A stretch of 64,000 bases of DNA from Glandiceps talaboti (taxonomy: Eukaryota > Hemichordata > Enteropneusta > Spengelidae), in the NCBI RefSeq assembly GCF_964340395.1, contig NC_135558.1, positions 21,327,371 to 21,391,370 of the forward strand. Reading direction: 5' to 3'. The number at the start of each line of letters is the position of its first letter. Position 1 is the first letter of the stretch. The notes under the pieces are model-generated. The model saw only the letters and a program-made list of their open reading frames with translations, searched no databases and was not told the DNA's origin. The position numbers were made by a program, and so were the translations under genes. This document shows positions 9,256 to 21,577 of this stretch, piece after piece.

Positions 9256-11176
9256 GCTGAATATTTGCTAGTCTCCATCAATTCACCCACATAGGTAGAA
9301 ATCTCTGATCTCCATCAATTCACCCACATAGGTAGAAATCTCTGATCTCCATCAATTCACCCACATAGGTAGAAATCTCTGATCTCCATCAATTCACCCA
9401 CATAGGTAGAAATCTCTGATCTCCATCAATTCACCCACATAGGTAGAAATCTCTGATCTCCATCAATTCACCCACATAGGTAGAAATCTCTGATCTCCAT
9501 CAATTCACCCACATAGGTAGAAATCTCTGATCTCCATCAATTCACCCACATAGGTAGAAATCTCTGATCTCCATCAATTCACCCACATAGGTAGAAATCT
9601 CTGATCTCCATCAATTCACCCACATAGGTAGAAATCTCTGATCTCCATCAATTCACCCACATAGGTAGAAATCTCTGATCTCCATCAATTCACCCACATA
9701 GGTAGAAATCTCTGATCTCCATCAATTCACCCACATAGGTAGAAATCTCTGATCTCCATCAATTCACCCACATAGGTAGAAATCTCTGATCTCCATCAAT
9801 TCACCCACATAGGTAGAAATCTCTGATCTCCATCAATTCACCCACATAGGTAGAAATCTCTGATCTCCATCAATTCACCCACATAGGTAGAAATCTCTGA
9901 TCTCCATCAATTCACCCACATAGGTAGAAATCTCTGATATTGAATATTTGCTAGTCGCCATCAATTCACCCACATAGGTAGAAATCTCTGATATTGAATA
10001 TTTGCTGATCTCCATCAATTCACCCACATAGGTAGAAATCTCTGATATTGAATATTTGCTAGTCGCCATCAATTCACCCACATAGGTAGAAATCTCTGAT
10101 ATTGAATATTTGCTAGTCGCCATCAATTCACCCACATAGGTAGAAATCTCTGATATTGAATATTTGCTAGTCGCCATCAATTCACCCACATGGGTAGAAA
10201 TCTCTGATATTGAATATTTGCTAGTCGCCATCAATTCACCCACATAGGTAGAAATCTCTGATCTCCATCAATTCACCCACATAGGTAGAAATCTCTGATC
10301 TCCATCAATTCACCCACATAGGTAGAAATCTCTGATCTCCATCAATTCACCCACATGGGTAGAAATCTCTGATCTCCATCAATTCACCCACATAGGTAGA
10401 AATCTCTGATCTCCATCAATTCACCCACATAGGTAGAAATCTCTGATCTCCATCAATTCACCCTCATGGGTAGAAATCTCTGATCTCCATCAATTCACCC
10501 ACATGGGTAGAAATCTCTGATCTCCATCAATTCACCCACATAGGTAGAAATCTCTGATCTCCATCAATTCACCCACATAGGTAGAAATCTCTGATCTCCA
10601 TCAATTCACCCACATAGGTAGAAATCTCTGATATTGAATATTTGCTAGTCTCCATCAATTCACCCACATAGGTAGAAATCTCTGATCTCCATCAATTCAC
10701 CCACATGGGTAGAAATCTCTGATCTCCATCAATTCACCCACATAGGTAGAAATCTCTGATCTCCATCAATTCACCCACATGGGTAGAAATCTCTGATCTC
10801 CATCAATTCACCCACATAGGTAGAAATCTCTGATCTCCATCAATTCACCCACATAGGTAGAAATCTCTGATCTCCATCAATTCACCCACATAGGTAGAAA
10901 TCTCTGATCTCCATCAATTCACCCACATAGGTAGAAATCTCTGATCTCCATCAATTCACCCACATAGGTAGAAATCTCTGATCTCCATCAATTCACCCAC
11001 ATAGGTAGAAATCTCTGATCTCCATCAATTCACCCACATAGGTAGAAATCTCTGATCTCCATCAATTCACCCACATAGGTAGAAATCTCTGATCTCCATC
11101 AATTCACACACATAGGTAGAAATCTCTGATCTCCATCAATTCACCCACATAGGTAGAAATCTCTGATATTGAATAC
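9256..11176. repeat. 37-bp minisatellite with 54-bp variant units (~50 copies)
   Basis: The unit is GATCTCCATCAATTCACCCA followed by CATAGGTAGAAATCTCT, 37 bases, tandemly repeated for about 1.9 kb with near-perfect identity. Between about 9940 and 10250 the unit is 54 bases: 17 extra bases (GATATTGAATATTTGCTAG type) are inserted. Single copies of the long form recur near 10630 and at both array ends. Because 54 is a multiple of three, the minus strand stays open at 9875-10243 and gives an 18-residue repeat, which is not evidence of a gene. There are no unique spacers, so it is not a CRISPR array. Confidence 0.97.
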
Positions 11177-11987
11177 ATAAACATATAAAGCAGGTCAAGA
11201 TGTTCCATCATTTTATAGAATACTACAGTCAGCTGTGCTGCTCAACTTTGTAAGTTGTCCAGTGATTTTGTGTTGTGGAAATGAAAATTATATTCAGTCA
11301 ATATTTGGTTTATAAACAGCCACTAAATACAAGTGCCCTTACAGTGCTTAAGGTCAAAGTATGAACAATGAAGTACTGCTACATATTGATACATAACTGA
11401 ACTTGCATAACATAACTTGCACTGATCATGTGTTGATGTATAGTATATTTAGCCATTATTAAGTACTCAAAACATATTGTCTACTCAGTTTATATAGTAT
11501 ATTCTGATAATTGGCAATGGGTGCGCAATATTCATTGTGTCACATGAACCCCCATGGGGTGTATTGGTAGATGACACCATGGCTTTAACCTGAAATATCC
11601 AGACGTTCTTTCTGCTCATGTAATGTAATGATGTCTGTATGTAAACTGAAGTAACCCTATTCAAAAATTAATTTTCTATCTTATCATATAGCTAAACCCC
11701 TGACTAACATCACACAGGGGTGGATATGGGTGGAGGGGACGCAAAACATAATTTTGGGGGGTTTAGTCTTAAAAGCATCAGAATCTTGACTGAGTATAAA
11801 GTTAGCCTCAGATTCAGAATCAGATTCAGATGGCCTCATTTTTAGCCTTATATGGTCGGTCCTGGATTCAAAGCCACCCGAAGGACTCGATCAAACCTGA
11901 AATGATATCATTGAGACTACAGGGGTAGATTAGCAAGTGTGGCTACACAGACAGATAGCACTTCTGAACATTATAAGTTCAGTTGTG
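11177..11987. other. No recognised content
   Basis: AT-rich sequence between the 37-bp array and the dead integrase gene. GGGGTG-containing patches at 11700-11760 do not match the Harbinger-like TIR. No exon is seen. Confidence 0.5.
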
Positions 11988-12889
11988 CTAACAAGCATGT
12001 CTTTTAATCCACTCATAGTTCATAATTTGGGCGAGCAAATTGCCAAATAGGATGATGGCTTGGTCAGCTGTTGTAGGTAAATTCCAATTGTTGGACAGCA
12101 TAAAGTGAAAAGCAAGTTCAGCAAAGTCCACACCACAGTCCTCAGTAGGTTCTGTGCACATATCTTCACACTGTTGAAGAATGTCATTGTCCAAGCTCTT
12201 CATTTGGTTAATGGCCTCATATGCTTCTGGGTTAAAGTACAAGAAATCTGGCTTCCCTCTTGGACATGTCACATTTTTCATTGATCTTACAGGATGAACA
12301 TTCCAGTGTTCTACCAAACCGTACAGTTCTTGTCTTATTACAGGAATGAAACAAAATTGCAAACACTCAGTGTGTACAGGATCTGCAACATGTAACACTC
12401 CACTGTCTCTAATGTCTTTGAACAAATCAATATAATAGGAACAATAACTGTCTCTAAAATAATGCCACCATTATTCAATTCTTTGATTGTGAGATAAAGA
12501 TCCAAACATGACAGAGACATGGACCAAACTATCATTGTGTTGTTCTCTCAAAAGTGTGTATGTCAGCCATGATGTCATTTTCAATACCTGGATTCAACCT
12601 GATGACTCATGGCACACCCTATAACTTTCTGACTGCATCAACATAGTACTTAGACACAACTCTAGGGTTGTTGTTGGTTGTTCCAACTTCAGTCCATAAA
12701 ATTTGGTGACTCCAACCATCTATTGCAGCATGGAAACATATACCAAATGGTTTTAATTTATCATATCCATCAATGTGCCACATGTGGTTTGGTCCTTTCA
12801 TTTTGTACTGTCGTCTTGTTAATCTTCCATATCTTTTTGCAGCAAGTCTATCTGGCTGAAGTATGTTTATTATGTCACGCACAGTTTCT
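11988..12889 (-). pseudogene. Integrase-core (DDE) protein, inactivated
   Basis: Minus-strand reading from an acceptor TTTTCAG|A at 12889 gives RRQYKMKGPNHMWHIDGYDK, then FHAAIDGWSHQILW, HNQRIE, DLFKDIRDSG, HTECLQFCFIPV and VEHWNVHPVRS. This is the retroviral-type integrase catalytic core found in an invertebrate and fish protein family (transposon-derived; host role unknown). Damage is plain. TAG and TGA codons follow DAVRKL, the usual second catalytic Asp (in a D-x-GTEN motif) reads NPGIEN, one frameshift lies near 12545, and TAA follows HNQRIE immediately before the WW pair. Other parts remain open for 99 and 145 codons. Confidence 0.8.
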
Positions 12890-13697
12890 CTGAAAATGTA
12901 CAAGTGAACAAAATCCAATTACTTTATATCATGTTGAGGTTTTATTTGGACTAGTTATAAATGGCAAAATAGTGAAATGCCAAAATAACAAAACACACCA
13001 CACAATGTAAATAATCTGGATGATTCATCACCACCAGACTGCATGACAAGGTCTCACTTTTTTCGATGATTAGAAATAGACTTTATTTTGTACAGCACTA
13101 GTGTACTTGCAATCTGATTAGCTGATAGACATGTAGGTCTCTTTGAATACTGAACATGAATGCTCTGCTTTTACCTTTGTAGGTTAATCTATTGCAAGCT
13201 GGTCTCATTCTATTATCCTCTGTGCACCTGAACCAAAGCAAATGTTCAAGTTTAGGCTTTCCACAGCCAATCATATACTAGACTAAGTATATGCTTTATA
13301 GATGGGTGAGTTCACCCTGACCACTTAGTCATGTAGTCATCATCTCTCTCATCTGAGTTGGTATAAAAGAACAAGCGACCTATCGGTCAGAATAGCTCCG
13401 CTGTTCTTTTTAGTTTTTATTTTGGTAGCGATGTAATAAAGGGGTTAGTGGTTTCATATGATGTCTCACTATAAAACACATTTTACACCGAAAGTTGGTA
13501 AAATATTGTACTTTTATACCATAGTCACCATTTTATAAAAAACCTTAATAGCCTGGTATTCCCGTTATTGAATATTTTACCTTACCTATTGTCTTGCTCA
13601 TCTAGAATAATAACTCATTTTATTTCCAAACAGGCCAAGCAATAAATGTGTACATCCAGATGGTTGAATACAAGACCCGGTATAGCAACTGTACACA
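12890..13697. other. Intron or spacer upstream of the dead integrase gene
   Basis: Upstream integrase-family exons (a DNA-binding N-terminal region) would be expected here on the minus strand, but none is recognised. The stretch includes a plus-strand TATA-like motif described separately. Confidence 0.4.
13362..13440 (+). promoter_or_regulatory. TATA-like box closely followed by a poly(A) signal
   Basis: TATAAAAG at 13362-13369, a possible initiator (GGTCAGAAT) about 25 bases on, and AATAAA at 13435-13440. This close order is typical of the U3-R region of an LTR. LTR termini and a target-site duplication were not found, so it may be chance or a promoter of something unseen. Confidence 0.3.
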
Positions 13698-15881
13698 TCA
13701 CTCCATGGTTGGCAACTTTCTAATATGTGAGAAAAGACAATGATATGGAAAAAAGTTAGAATTTATGACATGAGGTGAGACTAATAGGACACTACTTATA
13801 TGCAATAGTTGGCAGTTAGTTGTAAGCCATTTCTTGATTTTCTCTATACTACAACTGAATTCCTCTGCCTTTTTTTGACAGGTACTAGCATCATTCCCAT
13901 TACTATGGTCATCCTCCAGTATTGCTACCTGTTCTTTGGGCAACCGAACCTGTCTCCGTTTAGAAACTGGCATATCAGCTATATCTGAAAGAGAATATGT
14001 GTTAGTGGTGAAATCAATGGGCTCAGTGGAGGTGCTAGGAGAAATAGCTGCACTGTCAGTGGCTGCTAAAACACCGTTCAAACGAAATTGCTGTAAAATT
14101 AACGGATTTAATAAAAAGGGGCGATGTATCTTTGCTTCATGCAAAACCTTTGCCTTCAACAAGACACACAGTTTCTCCTTAATAATTGATATACGCACAT
14201 CTTTATTCTGAATACAGTATGATAAAAAAAGAAGTTGCAACTCTGAACAACTTTGAAAGGGACTGTAATTTATTAATATCGGACAGGGCAGCTGCTTTCA
14301 GTAAACAATGAGACACTTCTTTGTTGGTTGAACTATCATCCATAATTGACTGAAAGGAAACATATGACACATTACAGACAGCCGCTTTTCTTTTCCCTGA
14401 AACAGATAGTTCTTTTTGTAGTGGGATTGATTTTTTTTATTAAGTAGCTGTCTCATGGCTTTCTTAAATGCTTTATATCTCATATTCAAATACCAAGAAA
14501 TTAAATGTTCGTACGAAAATAATTTGTTGTCAACCCCTCTCCATCATCATCACTATGATTTTCTTCAAGATCACTATCATGTTCTTGAAGAAGACCACTG
14601 TCAATATTTTCATTTAATTCATTTACACTTGGCTGATCACTGGCTAATTCATGATCACTGCCTTCTTGGACACAACTTACCTTGCCCATCCCCACCCCCC
14701 TCTCCATTACCTGGGAGAGAAATTACAAAAGGCTCAACAAGTTGAAACCACATGCATTGCAAAGATGGATGATTTAGCAAAATACTTCTCACAATTTGTG
14801 TCAGTTTTCCTTTGAAAATTTCCAAATATTCCATTCAGTTTAGGTTCATTGCAACACTCTCTACATTTGCAAAAAAAACAAAAAACAAATAAACTATCAG
14901 TTATATGAAGTAAACCACCTCCATTCTTACGTTCTATATGAGAGAGTGAATACTGGTATGATGAACTACTTACATTATGCTGCAACTGACAAACAAAAGA
15001 TTTCAAAATTTCCCAAACATAAATGAAGTCATTGACATTCTTACTCTTCTGTTTAACAACTCTACTACACTGTGATATAGTCTTGAATACAGCCCAACCT
15101 GCCACATATCTCACATTACCTGACAATTCATGATTAGAAATCACAAGGTCAACATCAGGAATTATATTTTGAAGTTCATCTATTTTTCATCACTTTCACC
15201 TCTGATTGGTTTGGCAAGATATTGTAAAATAAACTTATAAACAACATTGATTATATAAAACATACACACTCTTCTCTTTTCAGTGCTGTACTTAGTTATG
15301 TAATGATTTACAACAAAGTTCCATCTTTTGAAGGTGTCTACATCATTTAAAAGTTTTGTTCTCTCATAATTTTGTTTTAGCCATGATGACCTATCAATAC
15401 GTGTTTCTTCAAAGCGAGTAGTACATATAAGAAAGGAGTGTACCTTGCTTAGCACCCACCCCAAGAATGCAATGTACTAGTTGCTCTTGGTATTCTCATC
15501 ATTATTTTCATCACACAAGATATCTTTCACATTTCCATGACAACCATCTTGTGCAAATGTAAGTAAACTTTGAAGTGGTATATCCTGTGGAAAAACAAAA
15601 TAAAATTCACTCATTTCATCATTGTCTTCAATGTGTGTGTGTATGTCGCTTGTTCCATCACTAGCTCCAGTACCAGTACTAGCACTAGCACTCGTTATCT
15701 GTGATGTTGATTTTGATAGCTTTGATACAGTACATGCAGATATATCATACAGTGTCCCCGGCAGTGACCTCAGCCTCAGCCAAAATGTACAAATAGCGCA
15801 GACGACAAAAATATCAGAGGAGGCCAGAAGGGTCTCACGTGGCACCCATGTGACCGGTGAGTACCTCATGCTTTTATCCAT
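13698..15881 (-). pseudogene. Degenerate unclassified protein gene, probably transposon-derived
   Basis: A chain of minus-strand open segments (15881-15477, 15464-15180, 15144-14734, 14707-14501, 14240-13698) that read as one disrupted gene. Segment contents in order: a Ser/Thr-rich acidic region; LAKPIRGESDEK; GNVRYVAGWAVFK then SHIERKNGGGLL; an acidic stretch (DSDLEENHSDDDGEG); and a C-terminal homeodomain-like helix-turn-helix pattern (KRRQVRLPKEQVAILEDD ... IEKIKKWL). GESDEK continues into IDELQNIIPDV only after a one-base frame change, and another change is needed near 14250. Acceptor-like sites occur near 15590, 14710, 14350 and 13990. The YVAG...K / ERK-x-GGL pairing loosely recalls the C-terminal part of P-element/THAP9-type transposases. 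Family not established. Confidence 0.45.
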
Positions 15882-17095
15882 TTTATTACCATTTGCGTCA
15901 TTTCGTTCAGATGATCACTATTTTTTAAATGACCATTACCAGTGTAATGCAACATGGTAATCGTGTTTTCAGTTTTTATGGTGTGTCTAAAACGAACACA
16001 AACTGTGGTACTCGACAAGTCAATGTCATCGATATCTACATTTCCGGGTTTTTCACCTCGGTCGTTTTAACACAAAATTATGTTTCTATGTATGCTTTTG
16101 TCACATTTCTATTAATTTCATGAATTTCATGGTTCTGCATCAATCTCCCAAATACCCTGCTTTATAATGTGTATAAATTGTCACTACTTTTTGTTGATTT
16201 TGGATGTTTTCAAGATGTCGACCCACATGAAGTGGCTTGGCCGTACCATTGACGGCTGTCATACACTTGCTGGCCGGACGTGCTTAATGACACTCTCGTG
16301 TCGTGCAGTGATCGTTACCCATAACACTAATTGTCACTGACAGCATTTCCTCTTGTATCCTTAAAATTTTGTCCTTTTCACTCTTATCAAGACATTTTTC
16401 TGTTTATTTTCAGATTCGTCGCTATCGCTAGTCGATTTGCTGTGCCAAATCTGGACTTTCTTCTGTTCTTCATGTTACATTTTGTCTCGTATTAAACCAT
16501 CTCTGTGTTGCCTTCTATAAATTTGTCTTGTGTGAGAAAAAGACCTGAATATAATTTAACGTAAACCCCTTTCCTAGCCCCTGATGATAGCTAAAGAAAT
16601 AATTTAGCTTACATCTTACAAACTAATTGTTAAAAAAATTAATGTACAACAACGTCATGTATTACAAATTTGTATGATAGACAATTGAGACCTCCAAGGC
16701 CTATTTTATGTCTAAGCTTTAATATGTTCAGAAAACAATCGTATTACGGATCCATGTAGTGAATATTTTCCTCTTCACATGGCTTTCATGTCAGTCACTC
16801 AAAATATCAGAGGATATATGTTGGTATCTACAAATCTTGCCATTCCAGCTAAAAATTACATATATTACATCTACCTTGCTAGTTATATATTTTGCAATGC
16901 TTACATGATCAAAAATACCTCATCATAGTACGTTACCACAATTTACGTAGCCTGAGCAAATTTTGCTACATGTTTGTCGCATTGCCAGACAAGTGAGCAA
17001 AACCATGTCGGATTAAAATATGCGAAACTGAGAGACTCGCACATTTTATGGCAATAGAAAACTTTATAATACAAAGGCCGAACTCTTGTTGTAGT
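15882..17095. other. No recognised content
   Basis: AT-rich sequence with short open frames only. No exon, repeat family or RNA gene recognised. Confidence 0.5.
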
Positions 17096-17097
17096 TG

Positions 17098-17129
17098 TAT
17101 TTATTTATTTATTTATTTATTTATTTATT
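17098..17129. repeat. (TTTA)n microsatellite
   Basis: Eight TTTA units. Confidence 0.95.
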
Positions 17130-17489
17130 ATGTTTTGGAGCAAATGTTTGTATTTTGGAAGGTAGACATCTAACGTTTTAGTCAGCTAGACTGAATAAAG
17201 TTGAGGCGCTGTACTCACAACACTGCACTCAAAAATAAGACCTGCTTACACGAGTTGCTTTCATTCTGGTGTCACTATTACACATGATTGCAGGGTGATA
17301 TCGAATTTGCAAGTTACATGTTACTTGAAAATATCTCAAACGTGCGAAATCATATGCATATACCCTTTCGTGTAGGGTCAATGCTGAAATTGGGTGTGCA
17401 CGGTGATTTAAATTACAGCAGTAGTTGAGCAAGTTGTGAGAAGCTCACCTGTTTGCTTTGTCATGTCACATCACTTGTCAAAGGAGGTC

Positions 17490-17815
17490 ACCTTCAACTC
17501 CAGGGCAGATAACCCACTTTCTACCAAAAATCTTGAGTAGACTTTGTCTATTTCTAACTATAGCCATTTAAAAGTACACAAGAATCCATCTATTTTGCAA
17601 AATTTGTAAATTTTGGGCAAAACAACAAATGGGCGAAAAACCAGGCCAAAATTTACAACCTCAGCGGGGTCAAGTAATATTCATCACGAAATCGCCGAAA
17701 AATCACAGTATTCCTATCAATAATTCCAAAATCAATTCTTCTAGCATGGAGGGAGAAATATCAGTCGAGGTTTTCGCTTTTAAAGTATCCAATATGATGA
17801 ATTATTGTGCAAGTT
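17490..17815. repeat. Dispersed repeat, copy 2 of a pair
   Basis: Gapped similarity to 1051-1350, sharing CTTTCTACC, TTTGTAAATTTTG, CGCCGAAAAATCA, CCTATCAATAATTCCAAAAT and TCAGTCGAG in order. The two copies differ by small indels throughout, so the family is old. Confidence 0.65.
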
Positions 17816-19189
17816 GATGCCCATAACTAGGGCTGGTGAGCACTGAGCCAGCCACCATTGTAAACATACCTGCATGATCGAAGTGTACACATTGGAGGCT
17901 CACTGTGTAATGAGCTTTCACAGTTGTGTTACCCATCATGCTTTGCACCCCTTCCATCCTCCTCTGAAACAGCCTAGTCGTTAAACCATATTTGGAAGTG
18001 CTCATTTGCATTCTATTTACATACGTGTATTACGTTGGACCATGTTTCAACCAATGAGAGGGTGCTAAATTATTTCCGAACGTAGCGTTCGTGCCATTTG
18101 TCAACAAAATACTCATTTTTAAAAATAGGTATGTCAATTACGAATTTAAAACAACATTTGGGGAATGTCCAGTAACTACAGTCATAAAATGTACTTTTCA
18201 GCCTTACACATATCTGAGTAAGAAAAAATTTCACCAGGGAGTTCGTGAAATATTAATATTTTCAGTTACCCTACTATTCACCTGATATCAGAAATTACGT
18301 GACCTCCTTCAGTTACATATTCATTTATATGTTCATTGATTATGCAAGGGAGAACATCTACGTCAAATTTGAAGCAGGAAGTACACAGAACATAAGAGAC
18401 GTGTTGTGTCGATACAAGCAAGCTACATGATGACCATTACAATATTGCATTATCACTCTGAATGTGCAAGTACCGTATACACGTACCTGTACCCACCGAC
18501 ATTGCTACACTACAGTCTGAATGGTGACTTGTACTCTTTTTTGATGTAAATTAATTTCTCTTAAACTACATGAAAATGAGTTTGGGGATATCCCGGGTAG
18601 ATGTTTGTAAAATTCACTTTTCAGTAGAGTTTATATACGATTTAGAAAAAGAATCACCACTGCATTTTCAAACTAGGCACCATACTAGAAACCACGATAG
18701 CTGTAGGTAAGGTGAGTTTGATTGGGGGACATTTTCGAGCGAGACAACGTGACTGAGAGCAATCTTCAAATTTTCAAAATGTGAAACGTTAATTTTCTGA
18801 CACCTTCACTTCAAAATAACTGTCACTGGGAATATAAATGTTATAGAATTAATGCTTTTTGAAGTCCAACTCGTCGTAGAGAGTGAGTACATAATTAAAT
18901 GTCTAACTTTTGAAGTCATGAGCATGGTTTCAGTCGTCCACGGTAATCAACAAGGTTACGTGCATATCATTTCTATTTACATCCCATCCCCTTGTTTGTT
19001 TGACGTCATCTTATTCGCTGAATACAGACAATTTACATTGATATCGTTTAAGATTTCTTTATTTTTAGACCGCGGTCCGAGTATGAGTAGACATGTGACT
19101 AATTACCATTTCCAGTATGGATAATTCCTCCAGTAAATCATGCTCATACAATAATAATAATAGTATGAACTTGTCAGACATTCATGCAT

Positions 19190-19790
19190 TTGACTGAAAG
19201 CCCTGTCCTAATACCAACTTTGAATGAGATCTGTTCAAGCATGTCTGGGTTATGCCTTTGGACATGGAAAATTTGCAAACAAAATGGCTGCCAGGCAGCC
19301 ATATTGGATCGTATCATGATGAAAATGGATACACACATGTATGTCATAGAACACTGTCCTAATTCCAACTTTGAATGAGATCTGTTCAAGCATGTCTAAG
19401 TTATGGCTTTGGACATGGAAAATTCACAAACAAAATGGCTGCTAGCTGGCCATATTGGATTGTATCACAACAACAATGAATATGCACATGTATGTTATAG
19501 AACACTGTCCTAATACCAACTTTGAATGAGATCTGTTCAAGCATGTCTGAGTTATGGCTTTAGACAGGGAAAATTTGAAAACAAAATGGCTGCTAGGTGG
19601 CCATATTGGATCGTATCATAAAACAAATTGACGTGCATATGTATGGCATTGTATGTTTCCCCTGTACCAAGTTTGAAAGAAATCGGTCCAGGCATCTCCA
19701 AGAAACGGCTCTGGATGGACAGGCAGACGGACTGACGGATGGACGGAACCCAATCTGGCTGGGACTAATTATGATAAAAAGGGCAATGCC
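19190..19790. repeat. ~150-bp tandem repeat, three units plus a diverged fourth
   Basis: GATCTGTTCAAGCATGTCT recurs at about 19226, 19380 and 19530, each followed by a TTATGCCTTTGGACATGGAA-like segment, AACAAAATGGCTGC and a GGCCATATTGGAT-like segment. A fourth, diverged unit (AATCGGTCCAGGCATCTCC) ends in a GGACAGGCAGACGGACTGAC stretch. Similar modules with ATGGCTGCC...CCATATTGGAT are common dispersed repeats in marine invertebrates (family knowledge, not checked). Open frames here are repeat read-through. Confidence 0.85.
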
Positions 19791-20980
19791 TTTAACAAGT
19801 ATGGAAAAACTTACAATTTTGTTGAGTTTCTACAGATCAGCAGTTTTCATGTTTCACTTGTTTGACGGAAACCTTCTAGTACCTGGCTATGTGCAACGTG
19901 GTGTTGGGAAAATATCATACTGATGACCAATCACGCCACAGTCGTATCACCCATTTTTACGTGAAAATATAGGCAACGAATTTCATTTTTAAAAATACAA
20001 AAACTCCACATTATTTTCTTGTGAAAGTAAAGTTCAAGCAAATTATACATGATCAAGTTATTGGAAACAAACGACACACTTGTCTCGTGTTGTCTGCGGC
20101 TGAATGAGCTACGAGTACAGTCGTGCAGTCTGCTAGAATCTGGCGTACGTACGTGGATTTGTTAGTACATACTCTCATGTACAATGTTACTGGCATGCAC
20201 GATTTGTGTTAGCCAGCCCAGATAAATTTTGCTACTTTTAGTGTACAAATTACCAATATTAACGAACAATGAGTTATCTACACTGCAATGTGTAGTATGA
20301 CATGATGCATGTTAGAGAAATTTAGAGGGGATTTTTTTCCAACTCGAGTATGTATTATTGTATATATATATATATTTTTCCCCATTAAAATGATATGTAT
20401 AATATGAACGTATACCTGTACTTGTATTATCCATGATTCATATTTTTATCTCGGTATTTCAATGGGCAAATTGACAATATGGATGATCGCTATGTAGAGA
20501 GCACCGTTCTCCTGCCCAATAGCAGGTTAAAGTTACAAATACCGGTAATAGACAGCGAGGACAAGCAATTCTCATCACATGGTTTTACCTAGCCTGTCGA
20601 ACACTGCGGAAACATTGACTGTCGGGTTAGTCTTAGGTGTATGTGGCAGTCTACAGCTGTAAGAATTATTTTTACATGGGAATTCATCATTGCATGTTAT
20701 AGTCGTTGAAATTGCAGCTGTCATAGGTGTCACAGTATACCATGGAAGTAGTGATACTGCCATATGAGTATGCTAAATTCCTACATAAATAATTATATAG
20801 TAAAAAAAATTCCCTGGTCAATTTTTTTCTAACTGAAATATGTGCAAGGCAGAAAAACTTACTTTATAGATATATAGACAAGACATCCCCCAAATTTTGT
20901 TTTCATGTCGTAATTAACATAACAAAGAAATAAGAAATTTCATGTTTTTTTGTTACAAATGGCGCGAACTATGTGCCATA
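19791..20980. other. No recognised content
   Basis: Interior of the candidate inverted-repeat element. Contains a short TA tract near 20360 and no motif-bearing open frame. Confidence 0.45.
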
Positions 20981-21078
20981 CACAATTACCAGATTGCCAT
21001 TGGTCAAAACGCGTTCTACATAAATTAATGATATGGTAATATATGCAAATGACCACTTCCAAATATGGTTTAACGACT

Positions 21079-21577
21079 CGACTGTGAAAAATATTGTATC
21101 AAAACTTACTTGATGACGTAATATTTTGGCTGACTGCCAATTAATACCATGAATGATGTTCTATCGTAAGGGATGCATGTCGCTGGTCCACAGCATTCAA
21201 TCATACCTAGGTCTTCGAACTTGTCTACATTAATCAAAAACGGTGATAAAAGATATGATATTGTTACAATACATACAAATTCAAGGACATGTTAAATATA
21301 CAGTGACACGGCGCGGCGGATGGACGGTGTATTTCTTAGATATTACATATTACTACTGGTACTATAGCGATTGTACATCATATGCGCATACTTACTGCAA
21401 TAAGACTCGAGTACATTATAATGGCAACTCAGCAGAACGTAGCAGCCACCTCGCCATCAGCCACCACATGAGGGCGCTGTTCACAGTAGCCTCAATAGCA
21501 GTAAACTGTGCATAATAAAAAAACTCTGTAGAGCACACTTACCACTTACTCTAGTTTATGACAACGTTCCGCTTATC
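21079..21577. other. No recognised content
   Basis: AT-rich sequence. A 90-codon plus-strand frame at 21243-21515 is rich in Tyr and Thr and carries no recognisable motif. Confidence 0.45.

Larger units (their letters stand above)
17976..21078. mobile_element. Candidate 3.1-kb DNA transposon bounded by inverted repeats
   Basis: 17976-18011 and 21043-21078 are reverse complements at 35 of 36 positions. Weaker pairing continues inward to CCAATGAGA at 18050 and its counterpart CCATTGGTC near 20996, about 80 bases per arm. Such arms 3.1 kb apart suggest the ends of a transposon. The interior shows no transposase; it holds a ~150-bp tandem repeat and AT-rich sequence. Target-site duplications were not identified, and two independent copies in opposite orientation are an alternative. 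Confidence 0.45.

Noticed and set aside
9875-10243. 122-codon frame with an 18-residue repeat (GELMATSKYSISEISTYV)
   Set aside because: Arises because the 54-bp variant unit is a multiple of three; no start context, no family.
9256-11176. CRISPR-like look of a regular 37-bp repeat
   Set aside because: Units are contiguous with no unique spacers, and the context is animal genomic DNA; it is a minisatellite.
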